From: Enterococcus saccharolyticus subsp. saccharolyticus
GTDB lineage: Bacteria > Bacillota > Bacilli > Lactobacillales > Enterococcaceae
Assembly: GCF_029023825.1 (NCBI RefSeq)
Contig: NZ_CP118957.1
Coordinates: 1,883,794 to 1,947,793 of the forward strand
Length of the DNA: 64,000 nt
Direction of reading: 5' to 3'
Below the pieces are notes generated by a model. It saw only the letters and a list, made by a program, of their open reading frames with translations, searched no databases and was not told the origin of the DNA. Of the stretch, positions 1-7,679 are shown piece by piece (the first letter of the stretch is position 1; every line of letters begins with the position of its first letter). Both the position numbers and the translations under genes were made by a program.

Positions 1-428
1 TAACGTTCATTACTCTTCACTGCTCCAAATAAAATTAAAAACAGAAAAATTACACCTGAACCAATCGACACAATGATATATTCTTGTACGCCACAGCAGA
101 TTCCTGTAGCAATGGCCCAAAAAATATACGCAGTATCCCGTGAATCTTTAATTGCTGTTCGAAAACGAACAATAGATAAGGCACCTACCATCCCTAAAGA
201 TAGCGCAATATTATTTCCAATAACATTCATAACCAAAGTAGTAATCAAGGTTAGCATCACTAACGATACATTAAATTTTGTACTATACATTCCTCCAGCG
301 TGCGAAATGCGATAGGATAAATAAATAACTAGCCCTAAAATTCCTGCAATAACAAAGTTTAAAATGATATCTTGAATAGTTAAAGCGCCTTGATTGGATT
401 GTAATAATTCTAATAAAACATCTCTCAT
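1..428 (-). CDS. DUF4956 domain membrane protein (partial)
   Basis: The minus-strand frame opens with ATG at 426-428 and runs off the window edge after about 142 codons, so the 3' end is missing. The product is hydrophobic, with several membrane segments separated by a conserved soluble turn that reads SLGMVGALSIVRFRTAIKD, which I recognise as the DUF4956 signature. The gene lies 21 bases downstream of the VTC-domain gene on the same strand. DUF4956 proteins are commonly paired with VTC-type polyphosphate polymerases, so a role as its membrane partner is inferred. Biochemical function is unknown. Confidence 0.8.
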   Translation of the reverse strand, partial: MRDVLLELLQSNQGALTIQDIILNFVIAGILGLVIYLSYRISHAGGMYSTKFNVSLVMLTLITTLVMNVIGNNIALSLGMVGALSIVRFRTAIKDSRDTAYIFWAIATGICCGVQEYIIVSIGSGVIFLFLILFGAVKSNER

Positions 429-449
429 AATTTTTCTCCCTTATTCCAT

Positions 450-1151
450 TTATTCAGTTGCATGACTAATAAAACGCGACATGACATATTTGCTATAAGA
501 CAACGATGATTTATCAATAGTATCTAACAATTCGCGCACATGTGATAATAAAAAATGATTGTATTTTATTTCCAACGTAACATCATCTGGAAAACCTACT
601 GGATAAAAACTATCAATTTCACCAAACAAATCAAAATTACTCTCACTAGCAACGAGTTTTTGATCAAATGTCACGCGGGTATCATTGACAGCTAACATAA
701 ATGCATACCGATTGTATTGTACCGTCACTTGTGGCCGATAAAGCTCCGTCGTCATTTTATAATACAATTGTTGTGCTAATGGATGATTCATTTTTTGTAA
801 AACAGAATACTCACCCTCAATCAGTTTTTGTGCGTCTTCTTTGCTAACTATTAGAGAGCGCTTTTGTTGCCAATCGCCATTTTTTTCTTTTAATTCAAGT
901 TTTGCTGTTTGATCTTGTGGAGAATAAATACGCAAACGTATTTTTTGACGTTCTTCAATTCCTTCCAATTTTTCTTCTAAATCATCATGATATAAACTAT
1001 CAAAATAAAGAGAACGTACAAGGTAACCATCTGTCCCATTATAATCATCTTGTGGCAATACTTTCGATAAAAATTGTTGTGCATGTAAAGCAGTCATTAC
1101 TGATACGCGATACTTTATTTCTCGTCTTGTAACATCCAACATCTGAGCCAT
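450..1151 (-). CDS. VTC domain-containing protein, polyphosphate polymerase-like
   Basis: 233 residues. The start has an AGGAGG site 6 bases upstream. The N-terminus (RREIKYRVS), the YLVRSLYFDS block and the later KIRLRIYS and KLELKEK strands have the alternating basic pattern of the triphosphate tunnel fold of VTC proteins; a C-terminal EIKYNHFL block completes it. In yeast the VTC4 domain makes polyphosphate from ATP at the membrane. Bacterial copies are usually paired with a DUF4956 membrane protein, as here. Activity is inferred from family; polyphosphate is the likely product, but a cell-surface phosphate polymer is possible. Confidence 0.8.
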   Translation of the reverse strand: MAQMLDVTRREIKYRVSVMTALHAQQFLSKVLPQDDYNGTDGYLVRSLYFDSLYHDDLEEKLEGIEERQKIRLRIYSPQDQTAKLELKEKNGDWQQKRSLIVSKEDAQKLIEGEYSVLQKMNHPLAQQLYYKMTTELYRPQVTVQYNRYAFMLAVNDTRVTFDQKLVASESNFDLFGEIDSFYPVGFPDDVTLEIKYNHFLLSHVRELLDTIDKSSLSYSKYVMSRFISHATE

Positions 1152-1305
1152 TTAATTCCTCCTTTACTCCAAAATCTTAATAATTATACCCGTTTTATTT
1201 TTTTTAAACTAGCTATTAAACTCAATTAATTTAACATCTCAGCGACAGTGTTCTTTTTGCAACTAAGTATTATAAACAAATAAAACATTATCACTAATTC
1301 TTTGA

Positions 1306-1884
1306 TTATTTTTCTAAAACCATCTGTATTTCAGCGCGAATCTCTCCCACTCTCGTTTGATAAAATTCAGGATGATTTTTAAACCACTTGATATTTAATG
1401 GTGATGGATGCGGTAATACGAGTGCTTTTTTCCCATTAATTTCTTGGTCACGAAAAACCAAGTCAGCAAAATCTTGCCCTTTGAAGAAATGATTTGCCGC
1501 TTTAGCACCAATGAGTATATATAATTCGTTATCGACCCATGATAACGTACGATGCAACCAAGTCTTTGCGCAAATAGCTGGCGGTTGCTTATCGCCACCA
1601 TTTTTAGTTTTGCCAGGGTAACACAAACCAATTGAGGTAAAACAAAAATTATCGGGATTATAAAACAGCTCATCTGAAATCTGATACCATGTTTCCCGCA
1701 ATTTTTTTCCTGATGCGTCATTAAATGGTTTTTGTGTGATAGCAACATTATGAGACGGTGCTTGACTGATATGAACAATTTTTGACTGTTGATTCCCTAA
1801 AAATATGGGTGCTGGCGTTAGTCGGTCTTTACAAAGTGTGCAGTTTCTTAGTTCTTGAATATATTCTTCAAATGTTTGTTCCAT
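1306..1884 (-). CDS. uracil-DNA glycosylase superfamily protein
   Basis: The start chosen is the internal ATG at 1884, which has GGAG 8-9 bases upstream; the longer frame to 1959 has no such site. This gives about 192 residues. The HPSPLN motif near the C-terminus, the ISQAPSHN block in the position of the family-4 GEAPG motif, and the central LLIGAKAANH-like strand identify the UDG fold. An N-terminal CTLC pair could bind metal, but the full four-cysteine Fe-S set of classical family 4 is not evident. It probably removes damaged bases; substrate not certain. A conventional ung gene is also present in the window. Confidence 0.75.
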   Translation of the reverse strand: MEQTFEEYIQELRNCTLCKDRLTPAPIFLGNQQSKIVHISQAPSHNVAITQKPFNDASGKKLRETWYQISDELFYNPDNFCFTSIGLCYPGKTKNGGDKQPPAICAKTWLHRTLSWVDNELYILIGAKAANHFFKGQDFADLVFRDQEINGKKALVLPHPSPLNIKWFKNHPEFYQTRVGEIRAEIQMVLEK

Positions 1885-1955
1885 TGTAATCATCTCCTTT
1901 GAACACCTTTTCGTTTCATCATACGAAAAAAACAAAATCCTTGAAAGAATTTCGT

Positions 1956-2360
1956 TCACTGTTTGTTTAAAATAAGAACAGCTACACTAATGAATAGCAC
2001 CCCCATCAGTGCAGGCATACTATGGTCAATCATCGCGTATAATTGTCCGCCTAACACTGGTCCTAACACATTGAATACTTTGTGCACCGCCTTGGATTCG
2101 ACCTTGTTCACTGTCTGTTACTGATTTAGAAAGCAAGCCATTAAATGCCGGTCCAAAGATGGCATCGCCAATGCCAAATAAAATCATCCCTATAATAAAA
2201 AACAAAGATACGTGAACCATAGCCGAAATGACAAGCAAACTATAACCAACAATTTCACTCATCATACCAAGCATCGCAATTTTTTTATCGGTTAATACTT
2301 GTAATAACCTTGGCATGATCACTGCTTGTGAGAAAATATCCAGTATCCCCGTCAATAATA
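1956..2360 (-). pseudogene. MFS transporter remnant, N-terminally deleted and frameshifted
   Basis: Two overlapping minus-strand frames together read as the middle and end of a 12-helix MFS drug exporter. The first covers TGILDIFSQAVIMPRLL, a central loop motif, and FGIGDAIFGPAFNGLLSKS. After GGAQSIQ, near position 2080, the frame breaks and continues one phase over as NVLGPVLGGQLYAMIDHSM to a TGA at 1956-1958. The first half of the protein is absent: the remnant begins immediately after the MarR gene stop. Non-functional as it stands. It was presumably the efflux target of the adjacent MarR regulator. Confidence 0.8.
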
Positions 2361-2376
2361 ATCTTTCAAAAAAATA

Positions 2377-2826
2377 TCACTCACGCGTGATATTTTTTAA
2401 ATGGTGTCGATAACGTCCAATAAAACGAAACACAGTATCAAACTCGTCATCTGTCATATTCTCAAAAACGATTTGATCTCTTTCAAGAAATGTGTGATGC
2501 AGTTCTTGATGAATTTGATTTACTTGTTGTCCTTTGTTGGTCAAACGGAAATAAATTTCTTTTTTATTGTCGGTTTGCTGATAGCTTTCGATCAAGCCTT
2601 TATTCATTAATTTTTTGGTTAGTTTGCTAATAGCACCACGTGTCATATAACTAGCCGCTGCTAATTTCGTGACATTCGCATAAGGAATTAGCGCAATATG
2701 TTCAATCAATTCAATTTCACTTAATGTATAGTCACTCAGTGCTTTTTCCAATATCGGTTTATTTAACCATGTAATTTCATGGCATAAATCCATTAACTCA
2801 CTGACTAATTGTTGTCGTCGATCCAT
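2377..2826 (-). CDS. MarR family transcriptional regulator
   Basis: About 149 residues starting at the ATG at 2826, which has a GAAGG ribosome site; the longer frame to 2880 lacks one. The centre carries a winged helix (ANVTKLAAASYMTRGAISKLTKKLMNK) followed by a wing with a KKEIYF strand, flanked by the dimerisation helices typical of MarR. It lies directly upstream of a truncated MFS transporter, the usual regulatory partner, so it may now lack its target. Its own ligand cannot be told. Methyltransferase gene ends 63 bases upstream on the same strand. Confidence 0.88.
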   Translation of the reverse strand: MDRRQQLVSELMDLCHEITWLNKPILEKALSDYTLSEIELIEHIALIPYANVTKLAAASYMTRGAISKLTKKLMNKGLIESYQQTDNKKEIYFRLTNKGQQVNQIHQELHHTFLERDQIVFENMTDDEFDTVFRFIGRYRHHLKNITRE

Positions 2827-2888
2827 GCTATCCCTTCTTTCCAGACAAGCATAGCAAGCAAGATTTTCAAACGATTGCAAACAGTCAC

Positions 2889-3629
2889 TTATTTATGGGC
2901 GACTACACGTAAACGACGATAGTCTGCAATCCAAGCATTGCCTTGCCATAATTTGTCACGTGCTGCTTCCACAAATGCAGTCATTAGTTGTTCTTGTTCC
3001 TCTAGTGAAAATTTGGCTAATTCTGTTTCAAAAAATTGTTGTCCCCAAATAGCTAATCCTTGCTCACCATCTGTTAACACGGTAGGACGATCATAGTCAA
3101 AAATAGCATCAATGATAAAACCTTGTGTTTCTAACAACTGCGCAAATTCTGCCGTTTTAGGAAATGTAAACTTTGATTGATACGTATAACCAAATTTTTT
3201 TAACGCCATTTGAAAACTTTCTTCAATGATTTGAATATTTCCGTATGCGCCAAATTCACAAATAAGTTGTCCACCTTCGACTAATGAACGATGAATCACT
3301 ACTATTAACTGGCGCTGATTATGAATCCAATGAAAAACAGCATTGGAAAAAACTAGATCCCATTCATTTTCAAAGGACAATTGTAAGGCGTCCATCACTT
3401 GAAAATTCACTTCTGGATAATGCGCCTTGGCTTGTGCAATCATCTCCTTTGAGCCATCAATACCTAGCACTTCGCCATATTCAGCTAATTGTTGGGTTAA
3501 TGTTCCTGTGCCACAACCTATATCAAGGATTCGTTGCACCTTTTTCTGGGGAATAAGTTCCAAAAGCCCTTTCCCATATTCTGCCACAAAGTCATGATGG
3601 TTATCATAAGTTGTCGCATTCCACTTCAT
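2889..3629 (-). CDS. class I SAM-dependent methyltransferase (trans-aconitate methyltransferase-like)
   Basis: 246 residues. SAM-binding motif I is ILDIGCGTGTLT at about residues 34-45, followed by the acidic VLGIDGS strand end, MDAL and the catalytic-fold block DLVFSNAVFHW. The FHWI and overall arrangement resemble Tam-type small-molecule methyltransferases. The substrate is unknown. It ends 63 bases before the MarR start and could be co-transcribed with it. A strong ribosome site (GGAGGGGATGAG) precedes the start. Confidence 0.85.
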   Translation of the reverse strand: MKWNATTYDNHHDFVAEYGKGLLELIPQKKVQRILDIGCGTGTLTQQLAEYGEVLGIDGSKEMIAQAKAHYPEVNFQVMDALQLSFENEWDLVFSNAVFHWIHNQRQLIVVIHRSLVEGGQLICEFGAYGNIQIIEESFQMALKKFGYTYQSKFTFPKTAEFAQLLETQGFIIDAIFDYDRPTVLTDGEQGLAIWGQQFFETELAKFSLEEQEQLMTAFVEAARDKLWQGNAWIADYRRLRVVAHK

Positions 3630-3710
3630 CTCATCCCCTCCTACTAAAAAATTAGACTAACTATACCACAAATCGCTCTGAATAATAAGAATATTCTGAA
3701 CAAATCATCA

Positions 3711-3742
3711 AAAAAACTATCCTTCGTCTCAAAGGATAGTTT
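3711..3742 (-). terminator. rho-independent terminator of metQ
   Basis: AAACTATCCTT (3714-3724) pairs with AAGGATAGTTT (3732-3742) around a 7-base loop. The A run at 3711-3716 becomes the U tail on the minus strand, just past the metQ stop. Confidence 0.85.
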
Positions 3743-3751
3743 CACCAGCTA

Positions 3752-4561
3752 TTAATCCCAAGAAGGAATAACCGCACCACGATATTTTTCTAGAATAAAT
3801 TCTTTCACTTCTTCTGTTTGATAATAGTTTAAAAATTCTTGGAAAATTTCTTCATCAGCATCTTCTTTGCGTGTCACCAAATAATTGGCTTGTTTCAAGT
3901 CTTCTGAATCTTCGACAAAAAGTGCTGAATCATCAGGGAAATATCCCGCATCAATGGCATAGTTTGAATTCACTACCGCAAAATCTAAATCTTTTAATCG
4001 TAATAAAAGTTGTGCCGCATCCACCAAGATAAATTCTAAGTCATAAGGATTTTCTTGTACATCGTTGACCGTTACCTCTTGCCCTACGCCTTCTGGTAAT
4101 GTAATCAAATCAGCATCTTGCAAGACAAGTAACGCACGACCTTCTTGCGTTGCAGAATTTGGTAGCCCCACTTTCGCTCCTTTTTTGATGTCATCTAATG
4201 ATTTTAGTGAATCTGAATAGATAGCCATTGGCAAAGTAATAGTTGGTGATAATGGTTCTAACTCAAAGCCTTCTGTTTGAACAATTTCGGTTAAGTATGG
4301 TTTTGTTTGAAATAAATTAGCATCTAAATCGCCATCTGCCAATGCACGATTGGGTGCCACAAAGTCATCAAATACTTTTACTTCAATATCGAAGCCATCT
4401 TTACTCGCCGCTTCTTTCACATGTTCAATAATTTCCTCATGCGGACCACTTGTTACACCAATCGTCAATGGTTGTTCAATGCTACCTGTTTCTTTTTTGC
4501 CACACGCTCCTAATAAAAAGAATGCGCTCAATCCTAATCCTAAAAGTACCTTTTTCTTCAT
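3752..4561 (-). CDS. metQ: MetQ/NlpA family substrate-binding lipoprotein, probable methionine uptake
   Basis: 269 residues. The signal peptide ends in the lipobox LLGAC, so the mature protein is a lipoprotein anchored at the outer face of the membrane. The NlpA fold is shown by TIGVTSGPHEEIIEHVK near the N-terminus, LADGDLDANLFQTKPYL, GLPNSATQEGRALLVL and the late VVNSNYA block. The family binds methionine for a MetNI transporter. No metN or metI gene is adjacent, so the ATPase and permease must be elsewhere. A T-box leader with a candidate Met specifier directly upstream supports methionine as the ligand. Single-gene unit with its own terminator. Confidence 0.9.
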   Translation of the reverse strand: MKKKVLLGLGLSAFFLLGACGKKETGSIEQPLTIGVTSGPHEEIIEHVKEAASKDGFDIEVKVFDDFVAPNRALADGDLDANLFQTKPYLTEIVQTEGFELEPLSPTITLPMAIYSDSLKSLDDIKKGAKVGLPNSATQEGRALLVLQDADLITLPEGVGQEVTVNDVQENPYDLEFILVDAAQLLLRLKDLDFAVVNSNYAIDAGYFPDDSALFVEDSEDLKQANYLVTRKEDADEEIFQEFLNYYQTEEVKEFILEKYRGAVIPSWD

Positions 4562-4592
4562 GTTATTTCCCCCTTATAGTGTTTCATGCAAT

Positions 4593-4903
4593 AAAAAAAG
4601 CCCTCGCTTAAACAACTTGTTTAAGCAAGGACGTATACCATACGTGTTACCACCTAGATTTAGAAAAATGTCGCCATTTTCCCCTTATACAGTACAGGAA
4701 TTTTTCCGATACTGTCGCATCTTTAACGGGTGCATCCGTCACGACTTAATGTTCCCACTCGGTCGCGCCACCTAGAATCATTTCTGAATAAAGACCATTT
4801 TCCATTGTTCACACATTACTCGCTTTCAGCATTTACGAGCTCTCTTTAAATGGTTCCGAATGTACTTATCTTCATGAGTGTTTAATGAGATTTGATTAGA
4901 ATA
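4593..4903 (-). promoter_or_regulatory. T-box leader of metQ
   Basis: On the minus strand the leader has the classical parts. The stem I AGTA motif (within GATAAGTA) is followed by a GAGAGC distal element. On the 3' side of the specifier loop is AGAAATGA, giving ATG (Met) as the candidate specifier. Next come an ACCCGTTA block, the T-box sequence AGGTGGTAACACG (4643-4655), and the competing terminator (4601-4632) with a run of seven U. Uncharged tRNA-Met should favour antitermination and raise metQ expression. The specifier assignment is by eye. Confidence 0.85.
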
Positions 4904-4908
4904 ATCAA

Positions 4909-4937
4909 ATCTTACCAAAGCACTTCTTCGCTGTCAA
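4909..4937 (-). promoter_or_regulatory. promoter of the metQ T-box transcript
   Basis: Minus-strand TTGACA (4932-4937) and TAAGAT (4909-4914) are separated by exactly 17 bases and lie just upstream of the T-box leader. Confidence 0.75.
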
Positions 4938-5035
4938 TGTTTTAGAAATATTTTCTGGTAGCATATGAAAATTTTTCAAAAAAATTAGCATTTGTTTAAG
5001 TCAGTACGATAACATACAAAAAATAGTTATTTAAA

Positions 5036-5076
5036 AACAAAAAAAGTCTAAACCTTGATAAACCAAGGTTTAGACT
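5036..5076 (-). terminator. orphan terminator, probably the ancestral end of the DUF1292 operon
   Basis: AGTCTAAACCTTG (5045-5057) pairs perfectly with CAAGGTTTAGACT (5064-5076), with an A-rich run at 5036-5045 giving a minus-strand U tail. It sits 18 bases from the att-like repeat, mirroring the hairpin that now ends the DUF1292 gene at 7638-7666. Confidence 0.8.
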
Positions 5077-5093
5077 ATTCGTTAAAACTATTC

Positions 5094-5112
5094 TTCTTCT
5101 TCAGCCATGAAA
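5094..5112. repeat. left att-like direct repeat
   Basis: TTCTTCTTCAGCCATGAAA, 19 bases, identical to 7683-7701. On the minus strand it encodes FMAEE plus part of the next codon, in frame with a stop, so it duplicates the 3' end of the DUF1292 gene. Candidate attachment site of the element spanning 5.1-7.7 kb. Confidence 0.7.
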
Positions 5113-5639
5113 TTAAGTTCTATAACATTGGTTGAGGATAGTTGATATTTCAATATTTTTTGAATAGATTCTATCAATTTATTGATAATAGTTTTTATTG
5201 ATTCCATTTCTAGTCGGATTCAAAAACGTATTCAAGTTGCGTGGCGTGTTTTTGGTAAGAAATCATAAGAACTGGTTAAACAAACTTTTGTTTTATAATG
5301 TTTTACAGAGAAAGAAATCGTGTAAAATCAGCATTTAATGATTCATATAATTCCACTGAGTTAGATAAAATTATATTCTGTCATTACCTCAAATCATTAC
5401 CACAACATGGCAAGTTGGCTGATTGAAGAATAGCTCTCCATCTACTATTTATGCCATATTTTTAATTTTCTATCGTCCGGTAAATAAATCGTTGATGTAA
5501 AGAGAATAAAGATATACCTTCTGGTAGTACTAAATTTCTTAACGTTCAGGACAAGATATTCAACGTTTGGGCTATTTTTGGTTTTAACGAGAAAAAAAGG
5601 AATATACTCTGATTATAAAATTGAAAGGAGTTTTTATTA

Positions 5640-6518
5640 ATGAAAAAAATCATCATTGGATTCATGTCGCTTATTTTACCATTGTCTGTTGTTATGCATT
5701 CAGGGGCTAGCATGGTTTACGCTGATAACATTGTAAATTCTGAAAATACTGTGGAGGAATTATTTTCAGAGGAAGATGATACTGACCAGTTGCCTGAGGT
5801 TCTAGATGAAGATTTGAATGAGGAGTCTTTAACTGATTTTATTGTTGAGTATTTGAATAATGAAAATAATCCTGACGTTGAATTCACAGATACTGGTGTT
5901 TACATTGATGGTATTTATTATACTCCAGAGGAATTTGAAGAGCTATTAGATGGAATGGTGGAGCCAACTGAGTTAGAAGTGAAACTTACTGATGATCAGC
6001 CAAGTGTAGGTACTTTTAGTGTCGGGACGGCATTCTTTATCCCAGCTATAGGACAAGCAACGGTTTGGTTATATCCCGTACCGGGAGTTGGTCAAGTTGC
6101 AGTCGTTGCAGTTGCATCAGTAGGAGCAGTTTATGGTACCTATATTCTCTCAAAAAATATTGTAAAAGCGGGGCACTGGGCATATACTTCAATTAGAAAC
6201 TACGTAAACTCAAAACCTCGACCAAAAACTAAGTCTACTACTTCATATAATTATCAAAAATCTGTCCCTTATGTTGATTATATAGTCTATAAATATGGTA
6301 TTCCTAAACGTTTACTAGATGCAAACGGAAATGTAAGAGTAAGAGATTTTAATCAAAAAGTAACTGGACGTAATAGACCTACATGGAAAGAGCCTAAGAC
6401 TGGTTGGATAAAGGAAAAGGATGATACTAATCACGCGGGAAAGAAGTGGAAAATAAAAGATAAACAAGGCAATCGAAAGGCTTCTGTTGATGGAAACGGA
6501 AAAATAATTTCAAAATAA
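5640..6518 (+). CDS. secreted toxin-like protein with C-terminal basic domain
   Basis: 292 residues, GAAAGGAG ribosome site. Residues 1-28 form a Sec signal peptide with a likely cut after VYA. Residues 30-120 are strongly acidic (LFSEEDDTDQ and similar), residues 122-170 are a glycine/valine/alanine-rich hydrophobic segment, and residues 187-292 are basic. The tip reads GWIKEKDDTNHAGKKWKIK then DGNGKII. This resembles, from memory, the ends of polymorphic nuclease toxins (a KD-x-T-x-H-x-G-x-x-W-K pattern). I infer a secreted, possibly proteolytically activated, antibacterial toxin. No LXG or WXG module is present. A cytosolic, immunity-like gene follows 25 bases downstream. Function is not proven. 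Confidence 0.6.
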   Translation: MKKIIIGFMSLILPLSVVMHSGASMVYADNIVNSENTVEELFSEEDDTDQLPEVLDEDLNEESLTDFIVEYLNNENNPDVEFTDTGVYIDGIYYTPEEFEELLDGMVEPTELEVKLTDDQPSVGTFSVGTAFFIPAIGQATVWLYPVPGVGQVAVVAVASVGAVYGTYILSKNIVKAGHWAYTSIRNYVNSKPRPKTKSTTSYNYQKSVPYVDYIVYKYGIPKRLLDANGNVRVRDFNQKVTGRNRPTWKEPKTGWIKEKDDTNHAGKKWKIKDKQGNRKASVDGNGKIISK

Positions 6519-6543
6519 AATATAAAATGAAGTGAGGAACTAT

Positions 6544-7113
6544 ATGTCAAATGAAGAGTTATATCGAGAATCTTATACCCATGGAAAACAAATTTTTGAA
6601 GAGAAGAATCTTTGTGAGCCGGGGTTTATGTCAGAACATTTTTTGTATTTAACGCCTAAGAAAAAGTATCTGTATAAATGCATTGATCATCTTCCAAAGA
6701 GAATGGATAGCAAGCTTTATTTATACGAATTTGACTTTAATCGATATTCTACTGATGAAAAACAACGAAATAATTATTTTGACTATTTAAAAAGATTTAG
6801 ACGTTCATTGATGACTATCTTGGGTTATGGAGATACTATTTTCTTAGAACGTACACAATTTGAAGAGAAAGATTTTACTTTACTTAAATTAGCCGCTACT
6901 ACGACAGACTATAAAACGCTTGACGAAGCGATTATTTATTCGTTAAATGACCATGACGCAACAATAATTTCAGTTCCTAGTTTATCTCTGTTACTTTTTG
7001 TTGGGGAAATGTGTATTATTTACATCACAGCTGATGAAACAACGGAAAAATTAATTCATGAGGTGTCATTAGCAAATGGTTTGTATACTCATGAATATCA
7101 TATGATGGATTGA
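6544..7113 (+). CDS. hypothetical cytosolic protein, candidate immunity protein
   Basis: 189 residues from the ATG at 6544, which has GAGG 6 bases upstream; the GTG at 6532 is inside that ribosome site and is unlikely. No signal peptide or membrane helix; rich in Tyr, Glu and Lys, with a mixed alpha/beta character and a hydrophobic strand block near IISVPSLSLLLFVGE. I do not recognise the family. It follows the toxin-like gene by 25 bases on the same strand inside the same small element, the usual arrangement for toxin then immunity. That placement is the only basis for the immunity suggestion. Confidence 0.55.
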   Translation: MSNEELYRESYTHGKQIFEEKNLCEPGFMSEHFLYLTPKKKYLYKCIDHLPKRMDSKLYLYEFDFNRYSTDEKQRNNYFDYLKRFRRSLMTILGYGDTIFLERTQFEEKDFTLLKLAATTTDYKTLDEAIIYSLNDHDATIISVPSLSLLLFVGEMCIIYITADETTEKLIHEVSLANGLYTHEYHMMD

Positions 7114-7310
7114 AACATTGCAAGATATAAGTGATTTGGTAGCAAAAATCCTATTTAAACTACTTTTTAAATTTAAAATGTTGATAAAGCCTTTTTAAGA
7201 TGTGCAAAATGGGGGTATAAGATAAACTGTGTAAGTTGCTAATTCTAGATGAAGCAGCTGCACAGTTTTTCTTTTTAATTTCATCCAAAATTAAACGAGG
7301 AGTGATTAGA

Positions 7311-7406
7311 AAAAAACGAGACAAAAAAGCTGTAGAGTTAACCCAGTCCATTGTTGATACTTACCAGCCTGAAAGCGTAGAAGGCATGCAAAATGCTTTA
7401 ACGGGA
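7311..7406 (+). pseudogene. IS256/mutator-type transposase N-terminal scrap
   Basis: Within a 73-codon open frame, the 32-residue part reading KAVELTQSIVDTYQPESV then EGMQNAL matches the N-terminus of IS256-type transposases, which have an [I/V]-x-x-YQP-x-[S/T]-x-E-[D/G]-MQ-[E/N]-AL pattern. The rest of the transposase is absent. It is a different lineage from the IS256-type remnant at 20.9 kb, whose N-terminus differs. Confidence 0.5.
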
Positions 7407-7490
7407 TCAACTAGAAAGTCTCTTCCAATACTTGGAATCAAAAAGAAGTACCTATAGAGCAGATTGCGATAAAACTTTACTGCGAAGTAA

Positions 7491-7607
7491 GCTCAGAATC
7501 GCCTTAGACATTCATCACTTAAATTAACAATGGATACTTACGCTCACTTAACTAAAGAAACCAAAGAAAAAACCGTAGAAAAGCTTGCAGAGCACCTAAA
7601 TTTCTAG
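7491..7607 (+). pseudogene. tyrosine recombinase (integrase) C-terminal remnant
   Basis: In the frame ending with TAG at 7605-7607 the sequence reads RLRHSSLKLTMDTYAHLTKE and then runs to a helix ending EHLNF. This is the box II end of a phage-type integrase: the R-x-x-H-S-S motif and the nucleophile Tyr in TMDTY. A stop lies directly upstream at 7488-7490 and the N-terminal and core domains are missing, so it is dead. The gene end lies 75 bases from the right att-like repeat, the usual position of int next to its attachment site. Confidence 0.8.
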
Positions 7608-7631
7608 CAGAACGTATTCAAACAAAAATAC

Positions 7632-7666
7632 AAAAAAGCTGAACCCTTATCCATCAAGGGTTCAGC
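7632..7666 (-). terminator. terminator of the ireB-ruvX-DUF1292 operon
   Basis: GCTGAACCCTT (7638-7648) pairs with AAGGGTTCAGC (7656-7666); the A run at 7632-7637 provides the minus-strand U tail. Confidence 0.85.
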
Positions 7667-7679
7667 CATCATTTAAAGC

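Larger units (their letters stand above)
4938..5639. other. gene-free stretch containing old DUF1292 terminator, att-like repeat and element left end
   Basis: No intact gene was found. It contains a minus-strand terminator (5045-5076) and the left copy of the 19-bp repeat (5094-5112). Beyond that is about 500 bases of AT-rich DNA with no recognisable product, ending at the toxin-like gene. A short minus-strand frame reads into the repeat and ends FMAEEEE-stop, matching the C-terminus of the DUF1292 protein. The last 60 bases before 5640 hold a GAAAGGAG ribosome site and a possible TATAAA -10. Confidence 0.6.
7114..7679. other. element right end: gene debris, no intact gene
   Basis: This stretch holds a transposase N-terminal scrap (7311-7406), the C-terminus of a tyrosine integrase (7491-7607) and the terminator of the DUF1292 gene (7632-7666). 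Continuous open frames here are only fragments and each has stops or phase breaks. Confidence 0.7.
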
